From Acinetobacter sp. SAAs474 (GTDB taxonomy: Bacteria > Pseudomonadota > Gammaproteobacteria > Pseudomonadales > Moraxellaceae), in contig NZ_CP127915.1 of assembly GCF_032823475.1 (NCBI RefSeq), positions 2,852,001 to 2,916,000 of the forward strand: 64,000 bases of DNA, given 5' to 3'. Both the position numbers and the translations under genes were made by a program. Of the stretch, positions 11,372-20,723 are shown one piece after another. The notes under the pieces are model-generated. The model was not told the origin of the DNA and did no database searches. It saw nothing but the letters and a program-made list of their open reading frames with translations. Each line of letters begins with the position of its first letter. The stretch's first letter is position 1.

Positions 11372-11644
11372 ATATTAATTTGGCTTAATTAGGATTGTAT
11401 ATTCAACCACACATATTGAGCACAAGATGTAGATTAAGTTGAATATAATCAATCTCATCATGCAAATAGCTGTAATTCCAACTATTAAGAACAATAAACA
11501 TCAACAACAATATAAGTATTATCTGCTGATATTTTTGCTGTTTAATAGAATTAAACCATCACTGAGCAGCAATAAAATTATGGTTTATTTACTGCCCAGC
11601 AAACAGATACTGAAAAAAACTATATTTAAATCATGGCCAAGAGA

Positions 11645-12433
11645 TTAGATTGATGAGGGATAAATAAAATCCATGACAGCTTGATTAAATACCATTGGCT
11701 GCTCAATATTAGAAATATGTGATGCATCAATGGCAAACAATTGGCTGTCTTTAATTGCAGCATGCATCACTTGTCCATCAGCGACTGTCGTCACAGGATC
11801 CTGCGTACCTGCAATAATCAGTACAGGAATGCTGATCTCCTTTAATTGTGACACTAAATCCGCTTTAGCCAACGCCTCACAACAACTCGCATAACCTTCT
11901 GGGCTGCCAGCTCCAAGGTCATTACTCAGAGATTCTACCAGTGCGGTGTGGCGTTGGATAAAGGGTTCAGTAAACCAGCGTGATGCTGCTGTACTGGCAA
12001 TTGGCTGTAAGCCTTGCTGGCGTACTAAAGCAGCACGATCCAACCAAGCCTGTTCCTGACCAATTTTTGCTGCTGTATTACAGATCACGACATGATTAAA
12101 ACGTTGTGGGTGATGAATCGCAAGCCATTGACCTGTGAGTCCCCCCATAGAAATACCACAAAATGCAGCTTGCTGAATCTGTAGATGATCCAATAAGTCG
12201 ATCACATCTTGACCTAACTGTGCTAAGCAATATGGTCCTTGTGGTGCAGATGAAAGACCATGTCCTCGTGTGTCATAACAAATCACATAAAAATGATCTT
12301 TAAAAAAATCAATTTGTGCCTGCCACATACGATAGTTGGTTCCCAGTGAATTAGAGAAAACTAAAGCAGGTTTTTGGGCATCACCAAAAGTTTGATAATG
12401 AATTTGTACTTGATTACGCTCAAAAGTAGCCAT
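11645..12433 (-). CDS. catD: 3-oxoadipate enol-lactonase
   Basis: This 262-aa alpha/beta hydrolase opens beta-ketoadipate enol-lactone to beta-ketoadipate, a step shared by the catechol and protocatechuate branches. The nucleophile elbow GISMGG carries the Ser. Asp in GTQDPV and His in DASHISNIEQP complete the triad. The oxyanion region is FSNSLGTNYRMW. It is the last gene of the cat operon and its ATG overlaps the catF stop by one base (TAATG), so translation is probably coupled. It is named catD by position; sequence alone would also fit pcaD, and no separate pcaD exists in the window. Confidence 0.92.
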   Translation of the reverse strand: MATFERNQVQIHYQTFGDAQKPALVFSNSLGTNYRMWQAQIDFFKDHFYVICYDTRGHGLSSAPQGPYCLAQLGQDVIDLLDHLQIQQAAFCGISMGGLTGQWLAIHHPQRFNHVVICNTAAKIGQEQAWLDRAALVRQQGLQPIASTAASRWFTEPFIQRHTALVESLSNDLGAGSPEGYASCCEALAKADLVSQLKEISIPVLIIAGTQDPVTTVADGQVMHAAIKDSQLFAIDASHISNIEQPMVFNQAVMDFIYPSSI

Positions 12434-13650
12434 TATGATTGCTCCTCAACACGCTCAATAATCATGGCAATGCCTTGACCGACTCCGATACACATTGAAC
12501 ACAGTGCGTATTGACCTTTAATTTGTTCAAGTTGGTTTAATGCTGTCATGACTAAACGTGCACCTGATGCGCCAAGTGGATGACCCAGTGCAATGGCGCC
12601 GCCATTTGGATTAACGCGTGGATCCTGATCATCTAGCCCTAAATGACGCGTCACAGCTAATGCCTGTGCAGCAAATGCTTCATTCAGTTCAATCACATCC
12701 ATTTGTGCTAAATTTAAACCGCTTTGTGCAAGCAGTTTTTCAATCGCTGGTGCTGGACCAAAGCCCATAATACGTGGCTCAACCCCAACCACACATGATG
12801 CAATCACTTTAGCACGCGGCTTTAATGCATATTTTTCAACAGCCTCATCAGAAGCAATTAATAATGCCGCTGCACCATCATTAATACCTGAAGCATTTCC
12901 CGCAGTCACACTACCTTCTGCTTTAACAACAGGTTTTAATTTCATCAAACCTTCAAGCGTCGTCGATGCACGTGGATGTTCATCTTGATCAACGATTACG
13001 GCATCCCCTTTACGTTGAGGAATATGCACTGCAATGATTTCATTCGCAAAGAAACCACGTGCCTGAGCCACAGCAGTACGTTGCTGGCTATTCAAAGCAA
13101 ATTGATCTTGATCCATACGATTGATATTAAATTGTTCAGCCACATTTTCAGCAGTTTGTGGCATGGTTTCTACACCATACAGCGCTTTTAATTGTGGATT
13201 AATAAAACGCCAGCCCATGGTGGTATCTTCAATTTTTTGTCCACGCCCATAAGCAGTTTCTGATTTTCCCATCACAAAAGGTGCGCGAGACATTGATTCC
13301 ACACCACCTGCAATGACCAAGTCCGCTTCACCCGCCTTAATCGCACGTGCAGCCATTGCGACCGCATCAAGGGATGAACCACATAAACGGTTTACTGTCG
13401 TTGCTGGAACCTGATAAGGCATACCAGCTAATAATGACGACATACGGCCGACATTACGATTATCTTCCCCAGCCTGATTCGCACAGCCATAAATAACATC
13501 ATCGACTTTGCTCCAATCTACAGAAGGATTACGCTCAATCAATGCCTTAATAGGCAATGCACCTAAGTCATCGGCACGAATAGGTGCTAAACCACCAGCA
13601 TAACGACCAAATGGGGTACGAATAGCATCAATGATATAGGCATTTTTCAT
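12433..13650 (-). CDS. catF: 3-oxoadipyl-CoA thiolase
   Basis: This 405-aa thiolase cleaves beta-ketoadipyl-CoA with CoA to succinyl-CoA and acetyl-CoA. The acyl-accepting Cys is in NRLCGSSLDAV. The C-terminal motifs NEAFAAQAL, GGAIALGHPLGASGAR and CSMCIGVGQG supply the catalytic His and second Cys. Length is typical of PcaF/CatF. It lies between catJ (11 bp away) and catD (1-bp overlap). Together with catIJ it feeds the TCA cycle from both aromatic branches. Confidence 0.95.
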   Translation of the reverse strand: MKNAYIIDAIRTPFGRYAGGLAPIRADDLGALPIKALIERNPSVDWSKVDDVIYGCANQAGEDNRNVGRMSSLLAGMPYQVPATTVNRLCGSSLDAVAMAARAIKAGEADLVIAGGVESMSRAPFVMGKSETAYGRGQKIEDTTMGWRFINPQLKALYGVETMPQTAENVAEQFNINRMDQDQFALNSQQRTAVAQARGFFANEIIAVHIPQRKGDAVIVDQDEHPRASTTLEGLMKLKPVVKAEGSVTAGNASGINDGAAALLIASDEAVEKYALKPRAKVIASCVVGVEPRIMGFGPAPAIEKLLAQSGLNLAQMDVIELNEAFAAQALAVTRHLGLDDQDPRVNPNGGAIALGHPLGASGARLVMTALNQLEQIKGQYALCSMCIGVGQGIAMIIERVEEQS

Positions 13651-13661
13651 AATTTATCCTG

Positions 13662-14315
13662 TTACGCTTGTGTTGCATCAATCAATGGAGCACCAGTCAG
13701 TGACTGTAGTTCTTCAAAACTTAAACCTTCAACCTTTTCAATGACTTTCATTCCATCTTCACCAACATCAATCACACATAGGTCGGTATAAATGCGATCA
13801 ACGCATTTTAGACCAGTTGCAGGATAACTTAACTCAGCCACAATTTTCGGTTCACCTTTTTTGGTGACATGATCGGTGGTAATAAATACTTTTTTTGCAC
13901 CTACTGCGAGATCCATTGCTCCACCAACTGCAGGAATAGCATCTGCTGCGCCAGTATGCCAATTGGCTAAATCACCATTTTGTGCAACCTGAAAAGCGCC
14001 CAATACTGCAATATCTAAATGACCGCCACGCATCATGGCAAATGAATCACCATGATGGAAATAAGCCCCGCCTTGTAATAAGGTGACAAATTCTTTACCA
14101 GCATTAATCAGTTCTGGATCACGATCTTGTTCTGCTGGTGGTGGGCCAAATGCCAATAAACCATTTTCAGAATGTAAAAACACATCTTTATCGGCAGGTA
14201 AATAATTAGAAATTTTGGTCGGTAAACCAATGCCTAAATTAACATAGGCACCATCAGGAATATCTTGTGCCACACGTTGGGCAATTTGATCTCGACTTAG
14301 TTTTTTATAGCTCAT
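13662..14315 (-). CDS. catJ: 3-oxoadipate CoA-transferase subunit B
   Basis: This 217-aa subunit, with CatI, transfers CoA from succinyl-CoA to beta-ketoadipate. The SENGLLAFGP motif carries the catalytic Glu, and NLGIGLPTKISNYLP is the usual N-terminal signature of the beta subunit. It lies 18 bp after catI. The ATG is preceded by a GGAGATTATC-type ribosome binding site. Confidence 0.95.
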   Translation of the reverse strand: MSYKKLSRDQIAQRVAQDIPDGAYVNLGIGLPTKISNYLPADKDVFLHSENGLLAFGPPPAEQDRDPELINAGKEFVTLLQGGAYFHHGDSFAMMRGGHLDIAVLGAFQVAQNGDLANWHTGAADAIPAVGGAMDLAVGAKKVFITTDHVTKKGEPKIVAELSYPATGLKCVDRIYTDLCVIDVGEDGMKVIEKVEGLSFEELQSLTGAPLIDATQA

Positions 14316-14333
14316 GATAATCTCCGATACCCA

Positions 14334-15005
14334 TTATTGTGCAGGTTGAACTTGTACAACGTGTTGTACAAAAATGCCAGGTGTCACAATATGCTCAGGA
14401 TCAAGTGCACCTAATTCGACGATCTCAGCCACTTGAGCAATGGTACAATCTGCAGCCATTGCCATAATTGGGCCAAAATTACGTGCAGACTTACGGTAAA
14501 CCAAATTACCCCAACGATCACCTTGATAGGCTTTAATTAAAGCAAAATCGGCTTTAATTGGATTTTCCAGTACATAATCTTTACCTTCATAACTCAAGCT
14601 AGGCTTACCCTCTGCTAACAGTGTACCAAAACCTGTTGGGGTATAAATTGGACCAAGTCCCATTCCTGCAGCTTGAATACGGCAGGCTAAATTACCTTGT
14701 GGTACCAGCTCTAATTCAATTTTTCCTGCGCGATATAACTCATCAAAAATATAGGAATCCGATTGCCGCGGAAAAGAACAAATGATTTTACGTACAGCAC
14801 CCGACTTAAGTAATTTAGCCAAGCCATAATCACCATTACCTGCATTATTATTGACAATAACTAAATCTTTAATTCCAAGTTCGATTAAGCCATCAATTAA
14901 TTCAGCGGGCTGACCTGCCGTACCAAAACCGCCAATCATGATGGTTGAACCATCTTTAATCTGTGAAAGAACTTCCGTTAAAGAAGTTGTACTTTTATCA
15001 ATCAT
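14334..15005 (-). CDS. catI: 3-oxoadipate CoA-transferase subunit A
   Basis: This 223-aa alpha subunit of the CoA-transferase has the glycine-rich MIGGFGTAGQPAELI motif near residue 22 and the family segment VPQGNLACRIQAAGMGLG. It starts the catIJFD block. A 219-bp gap holding a strong hairpin separates it from catA, so IJFD may be transcribed partly on its own. It is the only copy in this window, although a pca operon is also present. Confidence 0.95.
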   Translation of the reverse strand: MIDKSTTSLTEVLSQIKDGSTIMIGGFGTAGQPAELIDGLIELGIKDLVIVNNNAGNGDYGLAKLLKSGAVRKIICSFPRQSDSYIFDELYRAGKIELELVPQGNLACRIQAAGMGLGPIYTPTGFGTLLAEGKPSLSYEGKDYVLENPIKADFALIKAYQGDRWGNLVYRKSARNFGPIMAMAADCTIAQVAEIVELGALDPEHIVTPGIFVQHVVQVQPAQ

Positions 15006-15172
15006 AATGCTGTACTTTAAACAAATAACCTAGAGAAAATGTTGTTAATATCACAACGATAAATAAATAGTGCCACCAACATCAGAATAGATAACTCAAT
15101 CCATTCATAACATCGCCATCATGTTAACCTTGCCTGTAAATACACAGCGTAAATCCTCATTCACTCTTCGAT

Positions 15173-15214
15173 ACAGCATCTTTTTACATCTTACTGATGT
15201 AAAAAAGATGCTGT
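15173..15214 (-). terminator. Long hairpin between catA and catI
   Basis: An 18-bp stem (15173-15190 with 15196-15214, one extra A) and a 5-nt loop begins about 10 nt after the catA stop. The stem contains an A/U block, but no U-tract follows it. It could be a transcript-processing or stability element, or a partial terminator that lowers catIJFD expression relative to catBCA. Confidence 0.55.
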
Positions 15215-15224
15215 CATGAATGAA

Positions 15225-16145
15225 CTAAGCGCAAGCACGGCGACGTTCCACTTCGGTTGTTGGTGCAGTATCTGCATCTGCAACCAGTTCCACATTAAAT
15301 TGAATTAATTTAAATGGTTGAGTCAAACCACGACGGCTGATCTCTGCTGGGTCAGTGATTTCCTCTGCGGTTGCAACTAATCCATCACGGGTTGCAAAAG
15401 CAAAGTCATCCCAAAGATATTGATCACCTTCAATATTGAATTGTGTGGTTAATTTTCGATAGCCTGGTGCAGAAACAAAATAGTGTACATGTGATGGACG
15501 ATTACCATGACGACCAAGCAAGTTTAACAATGCTTGTGTCGTGCCTTCAGGTGGACAACCATAACCAACCGGCATCGTTGTTTGTGCAACATACTGACCT
15601 TGTTCATCAGTCAAAATCGTACGACGTAAATTAAAATCAGATTGTGACTTATCAAAGAAAGAATAATTACCTAAGCTATTGGCATGCCATACTTCAACCT
15701 TAGCATTCGGAATAATATGACCATGTTGATCACGCACAGTACCCTCAATAAATAAAGTATCTGCCTTGCCTGCTTCAGAGCCATCATCCATTCGTGCAAA
15801 ACCAACAGATTCAGGAGCACCTGCTACATAAAGTGGACCTTCAATGGTACGTGGTGTACCACCAGTAACGCCTGCTTTTGCATCAGCTTCATCAGCACGT
15901 AAATCAAGGAAATGTTCTAAACCCAGACCCGCTGCTAATAATCCCAATTCGTGTGCTTGACCTGCATCAGTTAAATATTCTAAACCTTTCCATACTTCAG
16001 AAGGTTGTATATCTAGATCTTCAATTGCTTTAAACAAATCACTCACTAAACGTACGACAATCTGTTGTACACGTTGATTAACTTCTCCTTGTGCAGTATC
16101 AACATTCATTTTTTTAACTAATACATCAATCTCTTGATAATTCAT
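15225..16145 (-). CDS. catA: Catechol 1,2-dioxygenase
   Basis: This 306-aa intradiol dioxygenase cleaves catechol to cis,cis-muconate with non-heme Fe(III). Iron ligands are visible as Tyr161 (GNYSFF), Tyr195 (VGYGCP), His219 and His221 (RPSHVHYF). The N-terminal helical linker domain that forms the dimer is present. An AAGGAG ribosome binding site precedes the ATG. Here catA sits inside the cat cluster after catBC. In A. baylyi ADP1 it is separate, while catBCA order is known from other acinetobacters. Confidence 0.96.
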   Translation of the reverse strand: MNYQEIDVLVKKMNVDTAQGEVNQRVQQIVVRLVSDLFKAIEDLDIQPSEVWKGLEYLTDAGQAHELGLLAAGLGLEHFLDLRADEADAKAGVTGGTPRTIEGPLYVAGAPESVGFARMDDGSEAGKADTLFIEGTVRDQHGHIIPNAKVEVWHANSLGNYSFFDKSQSDFNLRRTILTDEQGQYVAQTTMPVGYGCPPEGTTQALLNLLGRHGNRPSHVHYFVSAPGYRKLTTQFNIEGDQYLWDDFAFATRDGLVATAEEITDPAEISRRGLTQPFKLIQFNVELVADADTAPTTEVERRRACA

Positions 16146-16302
16146 ACTTTTACTCCTTAAGTATGTGGTTCCCTTTAATATCAGGCTGGCTTTTAATTTT
16201 TTTGCTAGCTTTTAGCTTAGGTTGACTTCATCACGATTTAAACAAGTTGTATAGATCGTATATTGCATAGAATTTAATGTCTATCAGTGCTTAAGCGAGA
16301 TC

Positions 16303-16593
16303 TTAAGAATCATCCTCACGAATAGAAGAAGGATGACGATTTAATGCCATAACTTCAATATTCATATAGGGATACAATGGTAATCCTTGTAAGATGTCAT
16401 GCAGTTCTTCATTGCTGGCAACATCAAAAATACTGATATTTGAATATTGACCAGTAACTCGCCAAATATGACGCCATTTACCTTGGCGTTGTAAATCTTG
16501 TGAATATGCTTTTTCAATCGCTTTAATTTCATTAACACGTTCAACAGGCATATCCAAAGGGATATTAACATCCATACGTACATGGAAAAGCAT
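16303..16593 (-). CDS. catC: Muconolactone delta-isomerase
   Basis: This 96-aa protein converts muconolactone to beta-ketoadipate enol-lactone. It has the typical length and N terminus MLFHVRMDVNIP, and the family segment GKWRHIWRVTGQYSNISIFDV. The enzyme forms a decamer in characterised members. It lies 12 bp after catB in the same direction. A 157-bp gap separates it from catA. Confidence 0.95.
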   Translation of the reverse strand: MLFHVRMDVNIPLDMPVERVNEIKAIEKAYSQDLQRQGKWRHIWRVTGQYSNISIFDVASNEELHDILQGLPLYPYMNIEVMALNRHPSSIREDDS

Positions 16594-16605
16594 GGCTATT
16601 CTCCT

Positions 16606-17718
16606 TTATTGATCGCGTAAACGATCGAGTTTATCTTCATCCGGAACAATACCTAAACCAGGTGTTGTCGGTAAAATCAGTTGAAAGTCTTGATATTGCA
16701 ATGGCGTCTTTAAAATTTCATCTGTCAATAACAATGGTCCAAATAACTCCGTACCATAGGCTAAATTTTCAAAGGTAGAAAATACATGTGCCGATGCAAT
16801 GGTGCCGACTGGCCCTTCCAGCATGGTACCGCCATACAGATCAATTCCTGCAAAATTCGCAATTTTTGCCACATCACATGCCTCGGTTAAACCACCCGAC
16901 TGTGCTACTTTAACTGCAAATACAGTTGCACTATGCTGCTGTGCAAGACGATATGCTGTTGATGGTCCCATTAAAGATTCATCGGCCATAATCGCAATAT
17001 CAAATTTACGACTTAGACGCTGCATCGCCTCAATATTATCAATCGCACAAGGTTGCTCGATTAAATCTACACCACCATCTTGCAATAACTGAATCCCTTT
17101 GATGGCCTCTAATTCAGACCATGCACGATTCACGTCAACACGAATAGAAACATCTGGACCCAATGCCTTTTTAATGGCCAGTACATGTTCAACATCTTGC
17201 TCTATTGCACGAGAGCCTATTTTGAGTTTAAAGATATTATGGCGTTTTGCTGCAATCATGCTACGCGCTTCAGCAATATCCTTTTCGGTATCTCCTGAAG
17301 CAAGTACCCAAAGTACGGCAAGACGATCACGTAAACGCCCACCTAAAATTTCACTTAATGGGACACCCAAACGCTGCGCTTGAATATCAAGTAATGCCGT
17401 TTGAATCGCACACTTAGCAAAACGGTTACCTTGAATATTTTTTTTCAATCGCTGCATAATTTGCGCTATATTCAAATCAACACATGTTTTGAGTAATGGG
17501 GCAAAATAAGTATCAATATTGGTTTTTATACTTTCAGGACTTTCTTCTGCATAACTCAGCCCACCAATTGTTGTTGCTTCACCCCATCCGGTAAAACCAT
17601 CATGCGTCGTAATTTTAACCAATACAAGCGTTTGTGTTTGCATGGTCGCCACAGCCATCTTATGTGGGCGAATGGTTGGAATACGAACCAACATGGTTTC
17701 AATAGATTTATATGTCAT
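16606..17718 (-). CDS. catB: Muconate cycloisomerase
   Basis: This 370-aa enolase-superfamily enzyme cyclises cis,cis-muconate to muconolactone using Mn2+. The KLKIG motif carries the catalytic Lys pair region. RVDVNRAW, IEQPC and MADESL supply the metal ligands. It is the first gene of the cat operon and is divergent from catM across a 115-bp promoter region holding an ATAC-N7-GTAT box. Confidence 0.95.
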   Translation of the reverse strand: MTYKSIETMLVRIPTIRPHKMAVATMQTQTLVLVKITTHDGFTGWGEATTIGGLSYAEESPESIKTNIDTYFAPLLKTCVDLNIAQIMQRLKKNIQGNRFAKCAIQTALLDIQAQRLGVPLSEILGGRLRDRLAVLWVLASGDTEKDIAEARSMIAAKRHNIFKLKIGSRAIEQDVEHVLAIKKALGPDVSIRVDVNRAWSELEAIKGIQLLQDGGVDLIEQPCAIDNIEAMQRLSRKFDIAIMADESLMGPSTAYRLAQQHSATVFAVKVAQSGGLTEACDVAKIANFAGIDLYGGTMLEGPVGTIASAHVFSTFENLAYGTELFGPLLLTDEILKTPLQYQDFQLILPTTPGLGIVPDEDKLDRLRDQ

Positions 17719-17801
17719 ACAACAAATTGTTCTTTCAAAAATTACTTATATACCCTAGTTGAATTATTTAACTATTTATAGGTAGTATTCAGTATATTAA
17801 A

Positions 17802-17816
17802 ATACTAAAAAAGTAT
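17802..17816. promoter_or_regulatory. CatM/BenM operator in the catM-catB intergenic region
   Basis: ATAC (17802-17805), seven bases, then GTAT (17813-17816) is an exact match to the ATAC-N7-GTAT recognition sequence described for CatM and BenM in A. baylyi. It lies 17 bp upstream of the catM ATG and about 84 bp upstream of the catB ATG. This fits activation of catB by muconate and autoregulation of catM. Confidence 0.75.
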
Positions 17817-17833
17817 ATAAAGGGGAAAATTAC

Positions 17834-18757
17834 ATGGAATTAAGACATTTACGCTATTTTGTTTGTGTCGTGGAAGAAAAAAGCATCACCCGAGCAGCTG
17901 AAAAACTGTGTATTGCTCAACCACCACTCACTCGACAAATTAAAAGTTTAGAAGAAGAGCTTGGTGTTAATTTGCTGGAACGAGGAAGCCGTCCCATTAA
18001 AACGACTGAAGTTGGAGAATATTTTTATCAATATGCCGTACAAATTTTAACCCTAACGGCTCATGCAACATCAATGGTCAAACGTTTTAAAGAAGTACAG
18101 TCAATTGTTCGAATTGGCTATGTGGGATCATTATTTTATTGGAAATTACCTGAAATCATTCATCGCTATCGAACAGAAATAAACCAATCCAATCAGTTAA
18201 ATATTGAACTAATAGAATGTAATACCAGAGATCAGATTGAGGCTTTAAAAACAGGAAAAATTGATATTGGTTTTAGTCGTTTAACCATTAGCGATCCTTC
18301 CATTAAACATATTATTTTAGAAAAAGAAAAATTATTACTGGCGATACATCATCATCATCCATTATCTATTTATCAGCATAGTGGTATTTATTTATCACAA
18401 ATCATGAGTGAAATGATTTTCATCTATCCGAACTCACCTAAACCTAATTTCTCAACCTATATTCAAAATATTTTTTCTGAACTGAGTTTAATTCCCCGCC
18501 ATTTAATTGAAGTTCGTGAAATTCATATGGCTTTAGGCTTAGTGTCTTCTGGAGAAGGAGTTTGTATTATTCCTGAAAGTGCACGTGCGATTGGGATGAA
18601 GAACTTAAGTTATATTGCCATTATGGATGCCGAAATTTATAGTCCAATTTCATTGGCCTATCGGACTATGGATAACAATGACTATATTGTACATATGCTA
18701 AATTGTATCAAACAATATCTACAATTAGATCTTGAACACCATCCCTATTCACTCTAA
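17834..18757 (+). CDS. catM: LysR-type regulator of the cat genes (CatM-like)
   Basis: This 307-aa LysR-family regulator begins MELRHLRYFVCVVEEKSITRA, with the winged helix-turn-helix in AAEKLCIAQPPLTRQIKSLEEELG. The C-terminal effector domain resembles CatM/BenM, which bind cis,cis-muconate. The gene is divergent from catB, and the spacer holds the expected operator. A GGGG-containing ribosome binding site precedes the ATG. BenM is the alternative name for this close paralog; position next to catB favours CatM. Confidence 0.88.
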   Translation: MELRHLRYFVCVVEEKSITRAAEKLCIAQPPLTRQIKSLEEELGVNLLERGSRPIKTTEVGEYFYQYAVQILTLTAHATSMVKRFKEVQSIVRIGYVGSLFYWKLPEIIHRYRTEINQSNQLNIELIECNTRDQIEALKTGKIDIGFSRLTISDPSIKHIILEKEKLLLAIHHHHPLSIYQHSGIYLSQIMSEMIFIYPNSPKPNFSTYIQNIFSELSLIPRHLIEVREIHMALGLVSSGEGVCIIPESARAIGMKNLSYIAIMDAEIYSPISLAYRTMDNNDYIVHMLNCIKQYLQLDLEHHPYSL

Positions 18758-18762
18758 ACACG

Positions 18763-18793
18763 ATCTGATGATCAATGATGCTGACCATCAGAT
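18763..18793. terminator. Hairpin between convergent catM and the TauD-like gene
   Basis: An 8-bp perfect stem (ATCTGATG / CATCAGAT) with a 15-nt loop lies 5 bp after the catM stop. It could serve as a terminator in either direction but has no clear U-tract. Confidence 0.4.
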
Positions 18794-18924
18794 ATAACAC
18801 ATTGATTCTAAAACCATCAAAGCTGAATGATAAAACGCTTTGTAGATATCGATCTGGAGCAATGAAACAACATCCGTTCGCATCTAAAAAACTAAAAATA
18901 TCTTGATCGATGATCCCATATCAA

Positions 18925-19911
18925 TTAATGAAATTGTGTTTGTGCGATACCATTACGTCCCGGAAAGTCAGGAGATAAAGTACGTGCATTGGGAACCTTC
19001 AACCATAATCTCAACAATTTACGACGCTGCTCTGGATGCTCACTATCTAAAAATGCATTACGTGAATGCATGACGACATAATTATTACAAAATTGAATAT
19101 CACCTGGTTCAAGCATCATATCCAGACGTAAATCGGCTTGATGAATATAACGATCCATAATATCAAAGGCTTCAATTTGAACATGAGATAATGGAATGTT
19201 CTTACGCTCGTGTCCTAATTCAATATAATCACGTAAATAACGACAACTTAGCTTATCTTGCCAAAAACTGAAAATTGGCGTTAAGGTCGGTTCATCATCA
19301 CCTAAATGATCACAATAAGTTGGATGATAATAATATGCCAAATGTTCTGGATGATGAGCGAGAATTTGATTATAAACACTCACTGCACTGACCAAACTAC
19401 TTAATCCCCCTTGTTTGGCTTTGCGGATAGACAATAATCCAACCACATCCGATAAATCGGTATGATAAGGCAGATATGCATTGGTCTGATAGACTCGGGT
19501 ATTTTTATTCTGACGATCAGCAACATTCTCGACTTTACCCAGTAAATCACCACGTGGATTCTGCGTCACTGGCTGACCCAAATATAATCCAATTAAATAA
19601 TAGATATCCGTTAATTGTTGCTCGCTATAGGTGTGAGTATCCAATCCTCTTAACAATAAAAACCCATAGCCATTTTCCAGCTCATCTGCCCATTGTGCAA
19701 TTTCAGCCAGAACATCATGCTGATCAATCACAACATCAGCTTGACTAAAATGGGGTGCGTGTAAATTTCGTGCATTCAATTGATCAATACAGTGTTGAAA
19801 TGTCTGTTTGGCCAAATCTGATAGATGATAAATCCAGTCATCACGTGTGGCCATATCTTGCCCGATCCAGGCAGATTTATGCACAATTTTTTCCTTTAAA
19901 ATGGTATTCAT
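18925..19911 (-). CDS. TauD/TfdA-family 2-oxoglutarate dioxygenase, substrate unknown
   Basis: This 328-aa protein fits the Fe(II)/2-oxoglutarate TauD/TfdA family. YHTDLSD supplies the HxD metal motif, MHSRNAF the distal His, and RRKLLRLWLK the Arg that binds 2-oxoglutarate. Family members hydroxylate or oxidatively cleave sulfonates, aryloxyacetates, carnitine-like amines and amino acids. The substrate here is unknown. It is the last gene of an eight-gene unit with an OprD porin, an ABC importer, a ketopantoate-reductase-like protein and a class II aldolase. An AAGGAAAG ribosome binding site precedes the ATG. Confidence 0.8.
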   Translation of the reverse strand: MNTILKEKIVHKSAWIGQDMATRDDWIYHLSDLAKQTFQHCIDQLNARNLHAPHFSQADVVIDQHDVLAEIAQWADELENGYGFLLLRGLDTHTYSEQQLTDIYYLIGLYLGQPVTQNPRGDLLGKVENVADRQNKNTRVYQTNAYLPYHTDLSDVVGLLSIRKAKQGGLSSLVSAVSVYNQILAHHPEHLAYYYHPTYCDHLGDDEPTLTPIFSFWQDKLSCRYLRDYIELGHERKNIPLSHVQIEAFDIMDRYIHQADLRLDMMLEPGDIQFCNNYVVMHSRNAFLDSEHPEQRRKLLRLWLKVPNARTLSPDFPGRNGIAQTQFH

Positions 19912-19953
19912 TTGACTTTCCTTGTTAAAAATTTATTGTTTTATCAATCACCG

Positions 19954-20691
19954 TTATTTTTCTTGCATTTTGCGTAACATAGCTGCAAAAAACTTATTAG
20001 CAAAACCACTGTCTTGAATCAGCATTGCCGTTAAATCTGTACATTTTTGTTGAATATCTGCGGTCAACTGTACATCCTCACCGCCCATTGCATCTGCCTG
20101 ACATTGTATTTCAGCAGCGCGCTGTACGGTCCATAGCAAGAAAAAAGCTTTTTCAATACTGCTTTCTCCAACAGCAACACCATGATTACGCAGCACTAAA
20201 ATATGTTTATCAGCAAAACTTTGTATCATACGTACTTTTTCATCTTGAAATAAGGTAATACCTTCAAACTGATGATAGGCAATTCTGCCCAAGAGTTGAG
20301 CACCATAAAAATTGTCATGCTTAAAACCCTGCTGTTTTTGTGCAATCGCACTGATTGGCGTGGTATGGGTATGAATTAAACAGCGAATATCCGCTCTTGC
20401 GCCATGCACTGCACTATGTAAAGCAAAACCAGCAGGATTGGCATCATATTCAGAAGCATGTAGCTTATGCCCATCTAAATCGACTTTCAGTAAATTTTCT
20501 GGTCGAACTTCTGAATAATTTAAACCAAATGGGTTAACTAAATAATGATGCTCTTCACCGGGTAGTCGTGCAGAAATATGATTAAAAATAGTTTCTGTCC
20601 ACCCAAAATAATCAATTAAATGATAACACTGTGCTAATTTTACTCGAATTTCCCATTCCGCTACGGAAACATCACTTTGTTTTATAGTCAT
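19954..20691 (-). CDS. Class II aldolase/adducin family protein
   Basis: About 245 aa from the ATG at 20691, which has AAAGGA 10 bp upstream; an in-frame ATG at 20718 lacks one. The class II aldolase/adducin fold is recognisable from WTETIFNHISARLPG, HSAVHGARADIRCLIHTHTTPISA and ILVLRNHGVAVGES. The zinc ligands would be the HTH His pair and the later His in RNHG. Members cleave or decarboxylate sugar-phosphate-like and other hydroxy-oxo substrates. The actual reaction is not predictable from sequence. It sits 32 bp after the PanE-like gene and 42 bp before the dioxygenase gene. Confidence 0.82.
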   Translation of the reverse strand: MTIKQSDVSVAEWEIRVKLAQCYHLIDYFGWTETIFNHISARLPGEEHHYLVNPFGLNYSEVRPENLLKVDLDGHKLHASEYDANPAGFALHSAVHGARADIRCLIHTHTTPISAIAQKQQGFKHDNFYGAQLLGRIAYHQFEGITLFQDEKVRMIQSFADKHILVLRNHGVAVGESSIEKAFFLLWTVQRAAEIQCQADAMGGEDVQLTADIQQKCTDLTAMLIQDSGFANKFFAAMLRKMQEK

Positions 20692-20723
20692 GTTATTTTT
20701 TTCCTTTTTTAAATCCATTTCAT

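Noticed and set aside
11439..11648. 69-codon plus-strand reading frame
   Set aside because: It is Asn/Ile/Leu-rich low-complexity sequence typical of AT-rich DNA, has no family pattern, and runs into the end of catD on the other strand.
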